This document shows positions 1 to 7,718 of a DNA stretch of 26,960 bases, one piece after another. The stretch is from SFEL01 sp963640685. GTDB taxonomy: Bacteria > Bacillota > Clostridia > Christensenellales > CAG-138. The stretch lies in contig CAVIAA010000027.1 of the NCBI GenBank assembly GCA_963640685.1, positions 1 through 26,960 of the forward strand, given 5' to 3'. Within the stretch, counting starts at the first letter, position 1, and the number at the start of each line of letters is the position of its first letter. The notes under the pieces were generated by a model. It was not told the origin of the DNA. It worked only from the letters and a program-made list of their open reading frames with translations, and made no database searches. The position numbers were made by a program, and so were the translations under genes.

Positions 1-116
1 ATTTTTACACCATTTCGGCGTGGAGTAGTATGGAATTGCATGAAGTTATATAGTGACTATTTGTGCGGAAAACGCGCTGAAATTAAGAAATATCGGTATT
101 TATGGAGCAATATTGA
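1..116. other. AT-rich stretch with no recognised gene
   Basis: This short AT-rich stretch precedes the surface-protein fragment. A frame on the + strand stays open from base 1 to a TAG at 121-123, but its 40-residue translation resembles nothing I recognise and its length is compatible with chance at this base composition. The frame of the downstream fragment is closed by TGA at 114-116. The composition differs from the coding sequence that follows, so a rearrangement junction or decayed sequence may lie near 114-190. Confidence 0.4.
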
Positions 117-191
117 GATATAGAATCAGGTGAATCGCCCTCGATACCTAATTTCAAATTTATCGGCCATAACGATTACGAGAATCATGCC

Positions 192-911
192 ATGTCTGTT
201 GACCGCGCCGTTTACGAAGCCTACAATTCCTTTACGGGCATGGTAGACAGCGGCTATCACTGCTACGCAGTTATCCCCGGCGATGGTACGGAGTTCGGCA
301 AGGCATTTATGGGCGCGATGAACAAACACGCAGGTAATGGAAATGTTGATTTTGCAAGCATCGGCAATGAAATCCTCTACGCTGTCGGCGCGGGTTCCAC
401 GGTCGAGGATAAGATGGGAAGCGATTTTGACCTTGTTCAGGGAACGTTTAAGCTGACGGTTGGCGGCAAGGAAGTAACCGGAACGCCCGATTCCACTACT
501 GGCAAAATAAACTTTGGAACAGCGAAAACGGACGGCAGCTATCCATACTCAATTGAATACACCGCAGCTACAAAGACGTTCACCTGGACTATCAACGAGA
601 ATGTATCCAACTTTGCTCCCGTTCAGCTTACCTACAAGGTCAAGCTGGTAAATAAGAGCACTGTCTCCGGCACCTATACTCCCCCCACAAACGAATATGC
701 CAAGCTGATGCCAGTAAGCAGCAATGGCAAGGAAGGAAATGTACAGGAATTCAACAAGCCAACGGTATCCTATACGATAAGCGGCGGCAATGGCGGCCAC
801 GACCACTACTATCCCACTGCCACACCCATACCCCCGATAATCGTAAATCCCCCCAAGACCGGCGACATGACGATATGGCAGAGCATACTGCATTTCTTCG
901 GGATAATGTAG
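192..911 (+). CDS. C-terminal fragment of a vWA-type surface protein with PKTGD motif (probable gene remnant)
   Basis: The frame is open from 117, with the first ATG at 192 and no convincing ribosome binding site. The product (239 aa from this ATG) reads like the tail of a Clostridia surface protein. First comes the end of a von Willebrand A domain without the metal-binding DxSxS motif. Then come the segment GAGSTVEDKMGSDFDL and a beta-rich pilin/SpaA-like domain (about residues 75-190, with NENVSNFAPVQLTYKVKLVN-type text). Last is a His/Tyr/Pro-rich linker followed by PPKTGD. A normal sortase signal would continue with a full membrane helix and basic tail. Here only about 13 residues follow (ending HFFGIM), so the anchor looks incomplete as well. 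The N-terminus is missing because of the in-frame TGA at 114-116. Most likely this is a truncated remnant, or a part of a recombining surface-protein locus. The surface-protein assignment is fairly sure, but whether it is expressed is doubtful. Confidence 0.6.
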   Translation: MSVDRAVYEAYNSFTGMVDSGYHCYAVIPGDGTEFGKAFMGAMNKHAGNGNVDFASIGNEILYAVGAGSTVEDKMGSDFDLVQGTFKLTVGGKEVTGTPDSTTGKINFGTAKTDGSYPYSIEYTAATKTFTWTINENVSNFAPVQLTYKVKLVNKSTVSGTYTPPTNEYAKLMPVSSNGKEGNVQEFNKPTVSYTISGGNGGHDHYYPTATPIPPIIVNPPKTGDMTIWQSILHFFGIM

Positions 912-925
912 CTTAAAAGAGCAAA

Positions 926-954
926 AGCCCCTCGGCCAAAGCGGTCGGGGGGCT
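926..954. terminator. bidirectional terminator hairpin between convergent genes
   Basis: A 12-bp stem (926-937 with 943-954, two G-U pairs) closes a 5-nt loop between the surface-protein fragment and the leftward heptad-repeat gene. On the minus strand the stem is followed by TTTTGCTCTTTT. On the plus strand it is followed only by GTTTAT, so termination should be better for the leftward operon. Confidence 0.75.
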
Positions 955-969
955 GTTTATATGCGCGGC

Positions 970-2676
970 TTAATACGCGCCAAACAGGCGAAGCAGCTTT
1001 TGAAGAGGGGTGAGCGGCGCCTCGGCAGGGGCATCGGCGGGGGCAACCTCGGCCTTCTCGATTGCCGCCGTTTTGATAACGAACTGCACCGAGGCGACGT
1101 CGCCGTTTTTATCCGAAACGAAGGAGACGACCTCGCCGCCGCCGCCGGTAAAGGAGGCGGTCATGGAGTCTATCTCGTCGCTGATCCTCTCGTCAATGTC
1201 CGATGCCTCGTCCGCAAACTCGGCGGTGCCGTCCGCAAGCTCGCAGGTGCCGTCATACAGCTCCCTTGCGCCGTCGCTCAGCTCGCCCGCGCCGCTCAAA
1301 AGCTCTGCTGTGCCGCTCAAAAGGGTATCGGTGCCCTGCTTTAGCGTGCTGGCTCCGCTCGCAGCGCTGCTCACTGCGCCGGTATATTCCGAAAGCCCGC
1401 GGTAAAATGTGCCGTAGCTATCGAGCTGCCCTTTAAGCTCCGAAACCTGCTTTGCGGCAGTGCTCACCGCAGAAACGGCGGCGTTTATTTTCGCCGTCAC
1501 CTCTTCGGAAGCCATCATCTGCTGAATGTATGCCTTTTTATGCTCGTCGGGTATATCTTCATTCGCCTCAACCTGCGCCGTTACCTGCTGCAGAGCCGCC
1601 TGATAGGCCTGCTGATACACGGCATCGGCGTTCAGCTTTTCGAGAAGCCCAGTGAGCACGGCGGAATAGGTGGACGGCGTGAGGACAATGGTATCCATGC
1701 CGTTTGCTTCAAGCTGAGCGTTGAGCGCCGCCGCTGCGGCGGTGCAGAGCCCCTCATACGCCGTGTAAGCAGCATCGGTGAGCGTGCTGTTCTTTGTCGC
1801 GAGCGTTGAAAGGCCGGAATACAGCTCACCTGCTCCGCTTGAAAGGCTTATGGCGCCGGAATGAAGCTCGCATGCCCCGCTGCATAGCGCTTGCGTCGCG
1901 TCGTAAAGCTCGAACGCGCCGCTTTGAAGCTCCTGCGCGCCGTCGTTTAGCTCGTCTATGGCCGAAACGACATCGTCGATCTTGTCCGTCAGCGCAGAAT
2001 CGTCAACGTCAAGGTCAAGCTCCAGGCGAACGCCGTTTATGGCGACGGAGTCCATTTCAAAGTCGGTCACGTCCGCAGTGATTGCGGTCTCTATGCCGCT
2101 GTCCGGCAGTATGGTATAAGTGAGCTGCTTGTCGCTGCCGACATTGGCAGCGGTCGCGCCGCTGGAAAGGATATTTTTGCAGCGCTTGGTGTCCAGCGTA
2201 AAGGAGGCCTGCAGCGCATAGTCCTCATAAAAGCTGCCGGTGCAGCTCTCGTTTTTGCTTACCGAAAAGCGTATCTCCAGCGCGCCGCTCTTGCCCGCAA
2301 TATCCTCTGCGGGGAGCTCAACGCCGTTCAAAAGATACCGTATGGAAATATTCCAGGGAATGACGCTGCTTTTCATCGTCCCCTGATAGTATACTCTTTC
2401 CGCCGCCGAGTAAAGCGTTATCTTTTCCCCGCTTTGGTGTATGTTGTCAGTCGTGTTGAGCACCTTTACGGCAGAGTAATCGCCATAGTCGGTAATGCTG
2501 CCGCCGGGGAAGATATTGACCGCCTCCATATCAGTTACTTTTCCCGCGGCGTCTGTCATGACGTAAATCACCTCCTCTTTTGCAGGTGGCGCGGCCGCTG
2601 CAAGCGCCGGAACGGTCAGGGAGGATAAGAGCAGCACAGACAGCGCCGCAGCAGCGATATTTTTAGTATGCTTCAT
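970..2676 (-). CDS. Secreted LxxG heptad-repeat protein (YhgE/Pip-like ectodomain) paired with MMPL protein
   Basis: This is a 568-aa exported protein. A Sec signal peptide (basic MKHTK, hydrophobic core to about residue 22, cleavage expected after ALA near residue 27) is followed by a beta-rich N-terminal domain to about residue 225. Two stretches of seven-residue LxxG repeats (about 242-293 and 440-488, for example ELLSGAGELSDGARELYDG) flank an Ala/Gln-rich helical segment (about 300-420). Such repeats are known from YhgE/Pip and related heptad-repeat proteins, where they probably form long helical hairpins. Unlike YhgE it has no C-terminal membrane helices and ends in a short hydrophobic/basic tail, LQKLLRLFGAY. 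The ATG overlaps the MMPL stop (ATGA), with AAGGAGG inside the MMPL gene, so the two are translationally coupled. A role as extracytoplasmic partner of the transporter is inferred from this coupling. Substrate unknown. Confidence 0.75.
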   Translation of the reverse strand: MKHTKNIAAAALSVLLLSSLTVPALAAAAPPAKEEVIYVMTDAAGKVTDMEAVNIFPGGSITDYGDYSAVKVLNTTDNIHQSGEKITLYSAAERVYYQGTMKSSVIPWNISIRYLLNGVELPAEDIAGKSGALEIRFSVSKNESCTGSFYEDYALQASFTLDTKRCKNILSSGATAANVGSDKQLTYTILPDSGIETAITADVTDFEMDSVAINGVRLELDLDVDDSALTDKIDDVVSAIDELNDGAQELQSGAFELYDATQALCSGACELHSGAISLSSGAGELYSGLSTLATKNSTLTDAAYTAYEGLCTAAAAALNAQLEANGMDTIVLTPSTYSAVLTGLLEKLNADAVYQQAYQAALQQVTAQVEANEDIPDEHKKAYIQQMMASEEVTAKINAAVSAVSTAAKQVSELKGQLDSYGTFYRGLSEYTGAVSSAASGASTLKQGTDTLLSGTAELLSGAGELSDGARELYDGTCELADGTAEFADEASDIDERISDEIDSMTASFTGGGGEVVSFVSDKNGDVASVQFVIKTAAIEKAEVAPADAPAEAPLTPLQKLLRLFGAY

Positions 2677-4721
2677 TGTACGGGAGCCTCCTTGGGTTTT
2701 ATGAACAGCTTATCGAACAGATACAAAAGCCCGGGCAGAACAAACAGCACGATGGCGAGCGAGCACAGCGTCCCCTTGCCGAGAAAGTAGCCGAGCTGGG
2801 AGAGCAATCCGTGGGTCGAGAATATGCCGAGCAGGAAGCCCACCACGGTCAAAACGCTTGCAGATGTCAGTATGGACACCGACACGGCGGAGACAGTCTG
2901 TACGATTGCCTTCTTTTTTGAGCAGCTCTGCCGCATTTCGCGGTAGCGGTCGGTAAAAAGTATCGCATAGTCGACCGTTGCACCGAGCTGTATCGAGCTG
3001 ATTATAAGGTAGGCGATATAAAATATCGTCTGGCCGGTGAAATACGGTATGGCGAGGTTTATCCAAACCGCGGTCTCTATTGAAAGTACAAGTATCACGG
3101 GCAAAACAAGCGACCTCATCGTGACCAGCAGCACGAGAAACACCGCGCCTGTGGCAACAAGGTTTACGGCTGCCATATCGGCGGTTACGGTATCCATAAG
3201 GTCGTAGGTGGAAACGCCCTCGCCCGCAAGGTACCATTCGTTCGGGTAATACTGCGCTGCGGTGCTTCGTATGGTCTCAACCAGCGAGAATGTCTCCTTG
3301 CCCTCGTAGGCTGCGTCCACCGTCAGCACCATGCGGGTGTAGCTTTCGCCGTTCAGCTTGGAAAGCGTGCCGTCGTCGAGATATTGCTCTGGTATAACGG
3401 CGCCGACGCTATCAACGTATGAAAGTATGCTCTTTACCTGCGGTATATCGTGCAGCGCGCTTGAAAGCTCCGACTGTCTTGCGGTGCTGACCTTAGGCAC
3501 CATCACCACATAGGTGTCCCTCTTGCCGAATGCGTCTTCGATTCTTTGGGTATCTGTGCCAAGCTGCGTTGCGCTGCCGAAAATGTGCGATGCGCCGTAG
3601 TAGAAGCTGTTGACGTTTGAGGCTAAGTAGCTGGGCAATATCAGCAGCGCGAACACCAGTGCCATAGGCCGCATAATGCGGCTGACGACCCGGCCGAAGG
3701 CCTTAAAGTCGGGCATGAATGAGCGGTGCTGCGTTTTGTCGATGAGCTTATAGGTTTTAAGTATCAGCGCGGGCATAAAGGTAAACACGGTGATGAGGCT
3801 TAGCGCAACGCCCTTTGCGAGAGCAAGGCCGAGATCGGGCCCGATTTGAAACTGCATCAGGCACAGCGCAAGAAAGCCTATTACCGTCGTCAGGCCGCTG
3901 GAGAGAATAGACGTTGTGGACACCGTAAGCGCCTCTGTCATTGCCTCCTTCGGGCTGTCTGCCGTCTGCCTGCATTCCGCAAACCGGTGCAGCAGAAAGA
4001 CGGAGTAGTCCAGCGATACCGCAAGCTGCAGAATGTTTCCCGCTGCGTTGGTGACGAAGGAGATTTCGCCGAACATCAGGTTGCTGCCTGCATTGATGAG
4101 AATTGCGACGCCAAGCCCCGCCAGAACGAGAAACGGCTCGGCAAAAGAGGTCGTGGTGAGTATCAGCACCAGCAGCACAAAAACAACGGCTATTACGGCG
4201 ATGGTGGAAATTTCGCTTACGGTGCTCGTTGTGGCGGCCGCGGTGGTAACGGCGCTGCCGGTCATGGCGTTATTATCGCCGATTATCTCGCGGATAGCGT
4301 TTACCGCTTCAATGCGCTTATCCTCGTCAATGGTCACCGAAAACAGCGCATTGCCGTCCTTGTAGTAGCTTTCCACAGTGTCGGCATCCAGCGTTTCCAG
4401 GGGAACGGTCACGCTTGCCGCGTCGTCCAGCCATGTAACGTCGGTCACGCCGTCTGTCGAAAGCAGCTTCGCTTTGTATTCCAGTGCCTCCGGCACGGAC
4501 ACGCCGTACACCATAACGCGGGCGTTGGGTATGCCGCCGTCGTATTCCTGCTCCATCAGCTCAAGTGCCCGAGTGGAGGCGCTATCCGGCGGCAGGTAGT
4601 CGTTCATATCGTAATTGACAGCCACAAACGGCTTGCACGCCGCGCAGAAGATCAGCAGTAGCAGATAAACGGCGATTATTAAATTTTGATGCTCCGCAAC
4701 ATGCTTATAAAACCTCGCCAT
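2673..4721 (-). CDS. MMPL/RND-family membrane transporter
   Basis: This is a 682-aa polytopic membrane protein of the MMPL branch of the RND superfamily. It has the expected two-fold layout: one helix near residue 15-35, an extracellular domain (about 36-170), a six-helix bundle to about 365, a second extracellular domain (about 370-515) and a final helix bundle. Asp-Tyr pairs occur in both halves (SLDYS, D238/Y239; TVDYA, D584/Y585), at the positions that form the proton relay in MmpL3-type proteins. An upstream Met at 4751 is in frame, but the Met at 4721 has AAAGGAG 10 nt before it, so I chose 4721. The gene runs divergently from a TetR regulator and overlaps the heptad-repeat gene by 4 bases. 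Related proteins move lipids, envelope polymers or drugs. The substrate here cannot be read from sequence. Confidence 0.85.
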   Translation of the reverse strand: MARFYKHVAEHQNLIIAVYLLLLIFCAACKPFVAVNYDMNDYLPPDSASTRALELMEQEYDGGIPNARVMVYGVSVPEALEYKAKLLSTDGVTDVTWLDDAASVTVPLETLDADTVESYYKDGNALFSVTIDEDKRIEAVNAIREIIGDNNAMTGSAVTTAAATTSTVSEISTIAVIAVVFVLLVLILTTTSFAEPFLVLAGLGVAILINAGSNLMFGEISFVTNAAGNILQLAVSLDYSVFLLHRFAECRQTADSPKEAMTEALTVSTTSILSSGLTTVIGFLALCLMQFQIGPDLGLALAKGVALSLITVFTFMPALILKTYKLIDKTQHRSFMPDFKAFGRVVSRIMRPMALVFALLILPSYLASNVNSFYYGASHIFGSATQLGTDTQRIEDAFGKRDTYVVMVPKVSTARQSELSSALHDIPQVKSILSYVDSVGAVIPEQYLDDGTLSKLNGESYTRMVLTVDAAYEGKETFSLVETIRSTAAQYYPNEWYLAGEGVSTYDLMDTVTADMAAVNLVATGAVFLVLLVTMRSLVLPVILVLSIETAVWINLAIPYFTGQTIFYIAYLIISSIQLGATVDYAILFTDRYREMRQSCSKKKAIVQTVSAVSVSILTSASVLTVVGFLLGIFSTHGLLSQLGYFLGKGTLCSLAIVLFVLPGLLYLFDKLFIKPKEAPVQ

Positions 4722-4852
4722 AGGCGCAGCGCTCCTTTCCAGTGACCGCATTTGCCGGACAACTGTTGAACAATAATAGCCAAGAGGAAGGCCGAATTAA
4801 ACGGTCAAGCAGCTGCCAAATGGGTAAAAAACGGACAAAACGATACGATCTG

Positions 4853-4875
4853 ACGGGCAAATAAGAGTTGCCCGT
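4853..4875. promoter_or_regulatory. candidate TetR operator (perfect inverted repeat)
   Basis: ACGGGCAA at 4853-4860 and its exact reverse complement TTGCCCGT at 4868-4875 flank a 7-bp AT-rich spacer. The repeat lies in the divergent region between the MMPL gene and the TetR-family gene and overlaps the proposed -35 of the regulator gene. Size and position fit a TetR-dimer operator. Binding is inferred. Confidence 0.6.
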
Positions 4876-4903
4876 TGCGCACTTTAATGGTCAAATGTAT
4901 AAT
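4875..4903 (+). promoter_or_regulatory. candidate promoter of the TetR-family gene
   Basis: TATAAT (4898-4903) is a consensus -10. The -35 at 17 bp spacing is weak (TTGCGC, 4875-4880) and touches the inverted repeat at 4853-4875, as expected for an autorepressed promoter. A good ribosome binding site (AAAAGGAG, 4911-4918) follows before the ATG at 4926. Confidence 0.55.
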
Positions 4904-4925
4904 AAACCTCAAAAGGAGCTGCAGC

Positions 4926-5513
4926 ATGAAGCACGAGATAACTACATTGAACACAAAGCGGGCGCTTGCGGCCTCTTTAAAGAAATTCATGGAGAAAAAG
5001 CCGCTTTCAAAAATAACCGTCAGCGAGATAATTGCGGACTGCGGCGTAAACCGCAAGACGTTTTACTATCACTTTGAGGATATATACGCCCTGCTCAAGT
5101 GGATGCTTGAGGAGGAGGCCATCGAGGTGGTAAAGCAATTCGACCTGCTTGTGGACTACCGCGAGGCGGTGCTGTTCGCAATGAGCTACGTTCGCTCAAA
5201 CAAGCACCTGCTCTGCTGCGCGTATGACAGCATGGGGCGGGACGAGATGAAGCGGTTCTTTTATTCGGATTTTATCGGCATAACCCGAACCGTGATAGAT
5301 GATACCGAGAGGCAGCTCGGGCTGTATGCGGAGGAGGATTTTAAGAAATTCCTCGTTCACCTCTATACCGAGGCGCTCGCCGGCCTCCTGATAGATGAAT
5401 TTACGGACAGCGAGGGACACGATCCGGAGCGCGCGGTCGAGTACCTTTCCATAATACTGAAAAGCTCGCTGCCTGCCGTGCTGACAGCGGCACAGGCAAC
5501 GCAAAACGCTTAG
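4926..5513 (+). CDS. TetR/AcrR-family transcriptional regulator
   Basis: This is a 195-aa protein with an N-terminal TetR-type helix-turn-helix (about residues 9-52; ITVSEIIADCGVNRKTFYYHF carries the recognition helix) and a helical, ligand-binding-like C-terminal half. The text around FYYHFEDIYALLKWM resembles the dihydroxyacetone-kinase-regulator-like subgroup common in Firmicutes. The ATG at 4926 was chosen over an upstream in-frame TTG at 4875 because AAAAGGAG lies 7 nt before it. It is transcribed divergently from the MMPL/heptad-repeat pair and a perfect inverted repeat lies between them, so it probably represses that pair and itself. The inducer is unknown. Confidence 0.85.
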   Translation: MKHEITTLNTKRALAASLKKFMEKKPLSKITVSEIIADCGVNRKTFYYHFEDIYALLKWMLEEEAIEVVKQFDLLVDYREAVLFAMSYVRSNKHLLCCAYDSMGRDEMKRFFYSDFIGITRTVIDDTERQLGLYAEEDFKKFLVHLYTEALAGLLIDEFTDSEGHDPERAVEYLSIILKSSLPAVLTAAQATQNA

Positions 5514-5820
5514 ATGGGCTTACCGCGCCTCGGCCGGGCTCCGCTTTTAGCAGTATGGATGTATACAATTATGCAGGAAATACAATATTTGTTACAATTT
5601 AAACTAATCGGCGGCCTGAACGGGAAAAGTTTATTTAAGCCACAAAAGGGTATAAATTTCATAAAGAACAGAGGCCGAATAAGGGCAAAAACGGGCGCTG
5701 CACGGGGCTTTTTCGGGCCGGAAAGCGGGGATGATTTGGCGTAAAAATATCAATAAAATGGGGAATATTTAACGATTACACCCCGATTCGCATACAACCC
5801 GTAAAGGATGATGCCTTAAC
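5514..5820. other. intergenic region without a supported gene
   Basis: About 300 bases follow the TetR-family gene before the regulatory elements of the symporter. An in-frame continuation begins with ATG directly after the TAG stop, but it has no ribosome binding site or recognisable product. The stretch mixes AT-rich segments with GC-rich fragments, and one weak hairpin (about 5707-5726) without a T-run. I see no clear terminator, RNA gene or repeat. Confidence 0.4.
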
Positions 5821-5821
5821 C

Positions 5822-5835
5822 GCTAAGAAAACGTT
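5822..5835 (+). promoter_or_regulatory. GCTAARAAACGTT-type upstream motif, copy at the symporter promoter
   Basis: GCTAAGAAAACGTT lies 18 bp upstream of the proposed -35 of the symporter gene. Closely matching copies lie upstream of the response regulator (8513-8525) and of rpsJ (10606-10618). It is preceded by GGATGATGCCTTAAC, which resembles GGATGCTTAAC at 8559-8569 in the kinase/regulator divergent region. It may be a protein-binding site or an UP-like element. Confidence 0.45.
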
Positions 5836-5853
5836 CAGAAAAGCGAATATATA

Positions 5854-5883
5854 TTGTGCAACGCGATGCAAAACGATTATAAT
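5854..5883 (+). promoter_or_regulatory. candidate promoter of the symporter gene
   Basis: TATAAT at 5878-5883 matches the -10 consensus. TTGTGC at 5854-5859 with 18-bp spacing is a partial -35. It would give a leader of about 85 nt before the GTG at 5974. The weak -35 beside a conserved upstream motif suggests activator dependence, which is inference. Confidence 0.55.
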
Positions 5884-5973
5884 TGTCACAACCAAGCGAA
5901 ATACGTTCTTTCCTATCTTGCAAAACCTGTCAAATACGCTTGGGAGAATCTTTTATAATTGGAGGTATCATCC

Positions 5974-7401
5974 GTGACTCTAGTGGAAAAAATCATGGCC
6001 GTCAACAGTACCATCAATGGTATCGTTTGGGGCATACCGATGCTGATCCTCATCGTCGGTGCAGGTATCTACATGACCGTCAAGCTGGGCTTCTTCCAGT
6101 TCAAGCACTTTGGCTATGCAATGAGGAACACCATCGGTAAGGTGTTCGACAAAAGCCAGAAGGTAGAAGCCAAGGAAGGCGCCGTAACTCCTATGCAGGC
6201 AGTTACCACCGCGCTCGCAGCAACCGTTGGTACCGGCAACATCGTCGGCGTTACCGGCGCAATCGCAATGGGCGGCCCCGGCGCTGTGTTCTGGATGGAA
6301 TTTGCCGCCCTCGTCGGCATGGCCACCAAGTTCTCCGAGGTTACCCTCGCTATCAAGTATCGCGAAAAGAACGATAAGGGCGACTGGGTCGGCGGTCCTA
6401 TGTACTACATCAAGAACGGCCTCGGCAAGAAGTGGGCCTGGCTGGGCGGCGTGTTTGCCGTACTGGGCGCCATCTGCGCCTTCGGCATCGGCAACCTGAC
6501 TCAGATCAACTCCATAGCGACCTCTATGAGCTCCGCTGTAACCACCCTGTTCCCCGCTACCGTTGGTTCTGAGGGAACCATCGCTCTGATTGCCGGTATC
6601 GTAATGGCTCTCGTCTGCCTCGTTACCTACATCGGCGGCATCAAGCGTATCGGTGAGGTCACCGAGAAGCTGGTACCCGTAATGGCGATCATCTACATCG
6701 TATCCTCCCTCGTGCTGATATTCATCCACATCGGCAGCTTCCCCGAGATCATCCGTCAGGTATTCGTCGGCGCGTTCAATCCCTCCGCGATAGTCGGCGG
6801 CGCTCTGGGCATCACCATCATCGAGGCTGCGAAGCGCGGCGTATCCCGCGGCGTCTTCTCCAACGAGGCCGGCCTTGGCTCCGCTCCTATGGCTCATGCC
6901 GCTGCTGAGACCGAGGGCCCCGTACATCAGGGTCTCTACGGCATCTTCGAAGTATTTGCCGATACCACCGTTATCTGCACCATGACCGCTCTGGTAATCC
7001 TCATGAGCGGCACCGAGATCCCCTACGGCAGCAACCCCGGCGTTCTGCTGACCAACGCGGCCTTCGCCGCCACCTATGGCCAGTATGCCTCCGTAGTTGT
7101 TGCTATCGGCCTGACCCTCTTCGCCGGCTCCACCATACTGAGCTGGGGTCTTTACGGCACCCGCTGCGCAGAGTATCTGTTCGGCTCCAAGATCATTAAG
7201 CCCTATCAGATCCTCTTCTGCATCATCGTAGTAGTCGGTTCCGTAATGGAGCTGAGCCTTGCATGGGATATCGCAGATACCCTCAACGCTCTGATGGCCA
7301 TACCTAACCTTATCGGCGTACTGGCTCTGTCTCCCGTAGTCATCAAGCTGACCAAGGAGTACAGCGCGGAGCACTTCCCCGAGAAGAAGAAGGCTGCGTA
7401 A
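5974..7401 (+). CDS. Alanine/glycine:cation symporter (AGCS family)
   Basis: This is a 475-aa polytopic membrane protein of the sodium:alanine/glycine symporter family. The family hallmarks are visible: TVGTGNIVGVTGAIAMGGPG followed by AVFWMEFAALVGMATKFSE (about residues 85-123), GGPMYYIKNGLG, and GVFSNEAGLGSAPMAHAAA in the second half. These segments line the substrate and cation sites in AGCS proteins. It should import alanine or glycine with Na+. The start is GTG at 5974, with GGAGG (5961-5965) 8 nt upstream. Codon use is strongly biased to ATC, GGC, ACC and CTC, like the ribosomal protein genes and unlike the neighbouring kinase and MMPL genes, which suggests high expression. It stands as a single gene with its own promoter and terminator. 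The exact substrate is not determinable. Confidence 0.92.
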   Translation: MTLVEKIMAVNSTINGIVWGIPMLILIVGAGIYMTVKLGFFQFKHFGYAMRNTIGKVFDKSQKVEAKEGAVTPMQAVTTALAATVGTGNIVGVTGAIAMGGPGAVFWMEFAALVGMATKFSEVTLAIKYREKNDKGDWVGGPMYYIKNGLGKKWAWLGGVFAVLGAICAFGIGNLTQINSIATSMSSAVTTLFPATVGSEGTIALIAGIVMALVCLVTYIGGIKRIGEVTEKLVPVMAIIYIVSSLVLIFIHIGSFPEIIRQVFVGAFNPSAIVGGALGITIIEAAKRGVSRGVFSNEAGLGSAPMAHAAAETEGPVHQGLYGIFEVFADTTVICTMTALVILMSGTEIPYGSNPGVLLTNAAFAATYGQYASVVVAIGLTLFAGSTILSWGLYGTRCAEYLFGSKIIKPYQILFCIIVVVGSVMELSLAWDIADTLNALMAIPNLIGVLALSPVVIKLTKEYSAEHFPEKKKAA

Positions 7402-7413
7402 ACGCAAAAGCTC

Positions 7414-7445
7414 AAAGGGGTCGGAAATATCCGGCTCCTTTTTTT
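7414..7445 (+). terminator. Rho-independent terminator of the symporter gene
   Basis: The stem AAAGGGGTCGG / CCGGCTCCTT (two G-U pairs) with a 6-nt AAATAT loop ends in a seven-T run at 7439-7445. It starts 12 nt after the symporter stop codon. Confidence 0.85.
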
Positions 7446-7469
7446 CATGCACTTTCTTGTGTGTACAAC

Positions 7470-7493
7470 AAAAAAAGCCTCCGCCGGGAGGCT
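7470..7493 (-). terminator. Rho-independent terminator of the response regulator operon
   Basis: A perfect 7-bp stem (AGCCTCC 7476-7482 with GGAGGCT 7487-7493) is followed on the minus strand by a run of seven T. It sits 16 bases past the stop of the small membrane protein gene. Confidence 0.85.
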
Positions 7494-7508
7494 CTGAATT
7501 TATTTGAT

Positions 7509-7706
7509 TTAGCGGTAAAGAATGCCGACCAGTATGGTTGCAACGAGGAAAAGCACCGTAAAAACTATAAGGAAGAAGGCAACGGGCTTGTAGTTCTTGC
7601 CCTGTATGCGGTATAGCCGGAACAGGAAGATGAGAAAGATCATTATTGCAAGGGAAAACATTGCGATGTAGGAACAGAGGCTTATAAACGGTGTTATCTG
7701 AGGCAT
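7509..7706 (-). CDS. Small two-helix membrane protein of unknown function
   Basis: This 65-aa protein consists of two hydrophobic helices (about residues 8-32 and 41-63) joined by a short basic loop (RLYRIQGKNYKP). I recognise no family. A clear AAAGGAG (7714-7720) lies 7 nt before the ATG and overlaps the stop codon of the response regulator, so it is co-transcribed and probably translationally coupled. Two-helix proteins encoded beside two-component systems can act as accessory sensors or kinase modulators, but that is only a suggestion here. The gene is short, yet the strong ribosome binding site, the operon position and the terminator directly behind it make a real gene likely. Confidence 0.7.
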   Translation of the reverse strand: MPQITPFISLCSYIAMFSLAIMIFLIFLFRLYRIQGKNYKPVAFFLIVFTVLFLVATILVGILYR

Positions 7707-7718
7707 TTCGTCGCTCCT

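Noticed and set aside
1..123. 40-codon open frame entering from the window edge
   Set aside because: Length is compatible with chance at this AT content, and the translation matches no family I recognise.
5514..5744. 76-codon frame beginning directly after the TetR-family stop
   Set aside because: No ribosome binding site, AT-rich irregular codon use and no recognisable product. Probably chance readthrough sequence.
5954..5959. Second TATAAT just before the symporter
   Set aside because: It touches the GGAGG ribosome binding site and would leave a leader too short to contain it.
5980..7452. 490-codon open frame on the minus strand, antisense to the symporter
   Set aside because: It mirrors the codon bias of the symporter, is rich in Asp/Gly/His without any domain, and covers a clear AGCS gene.
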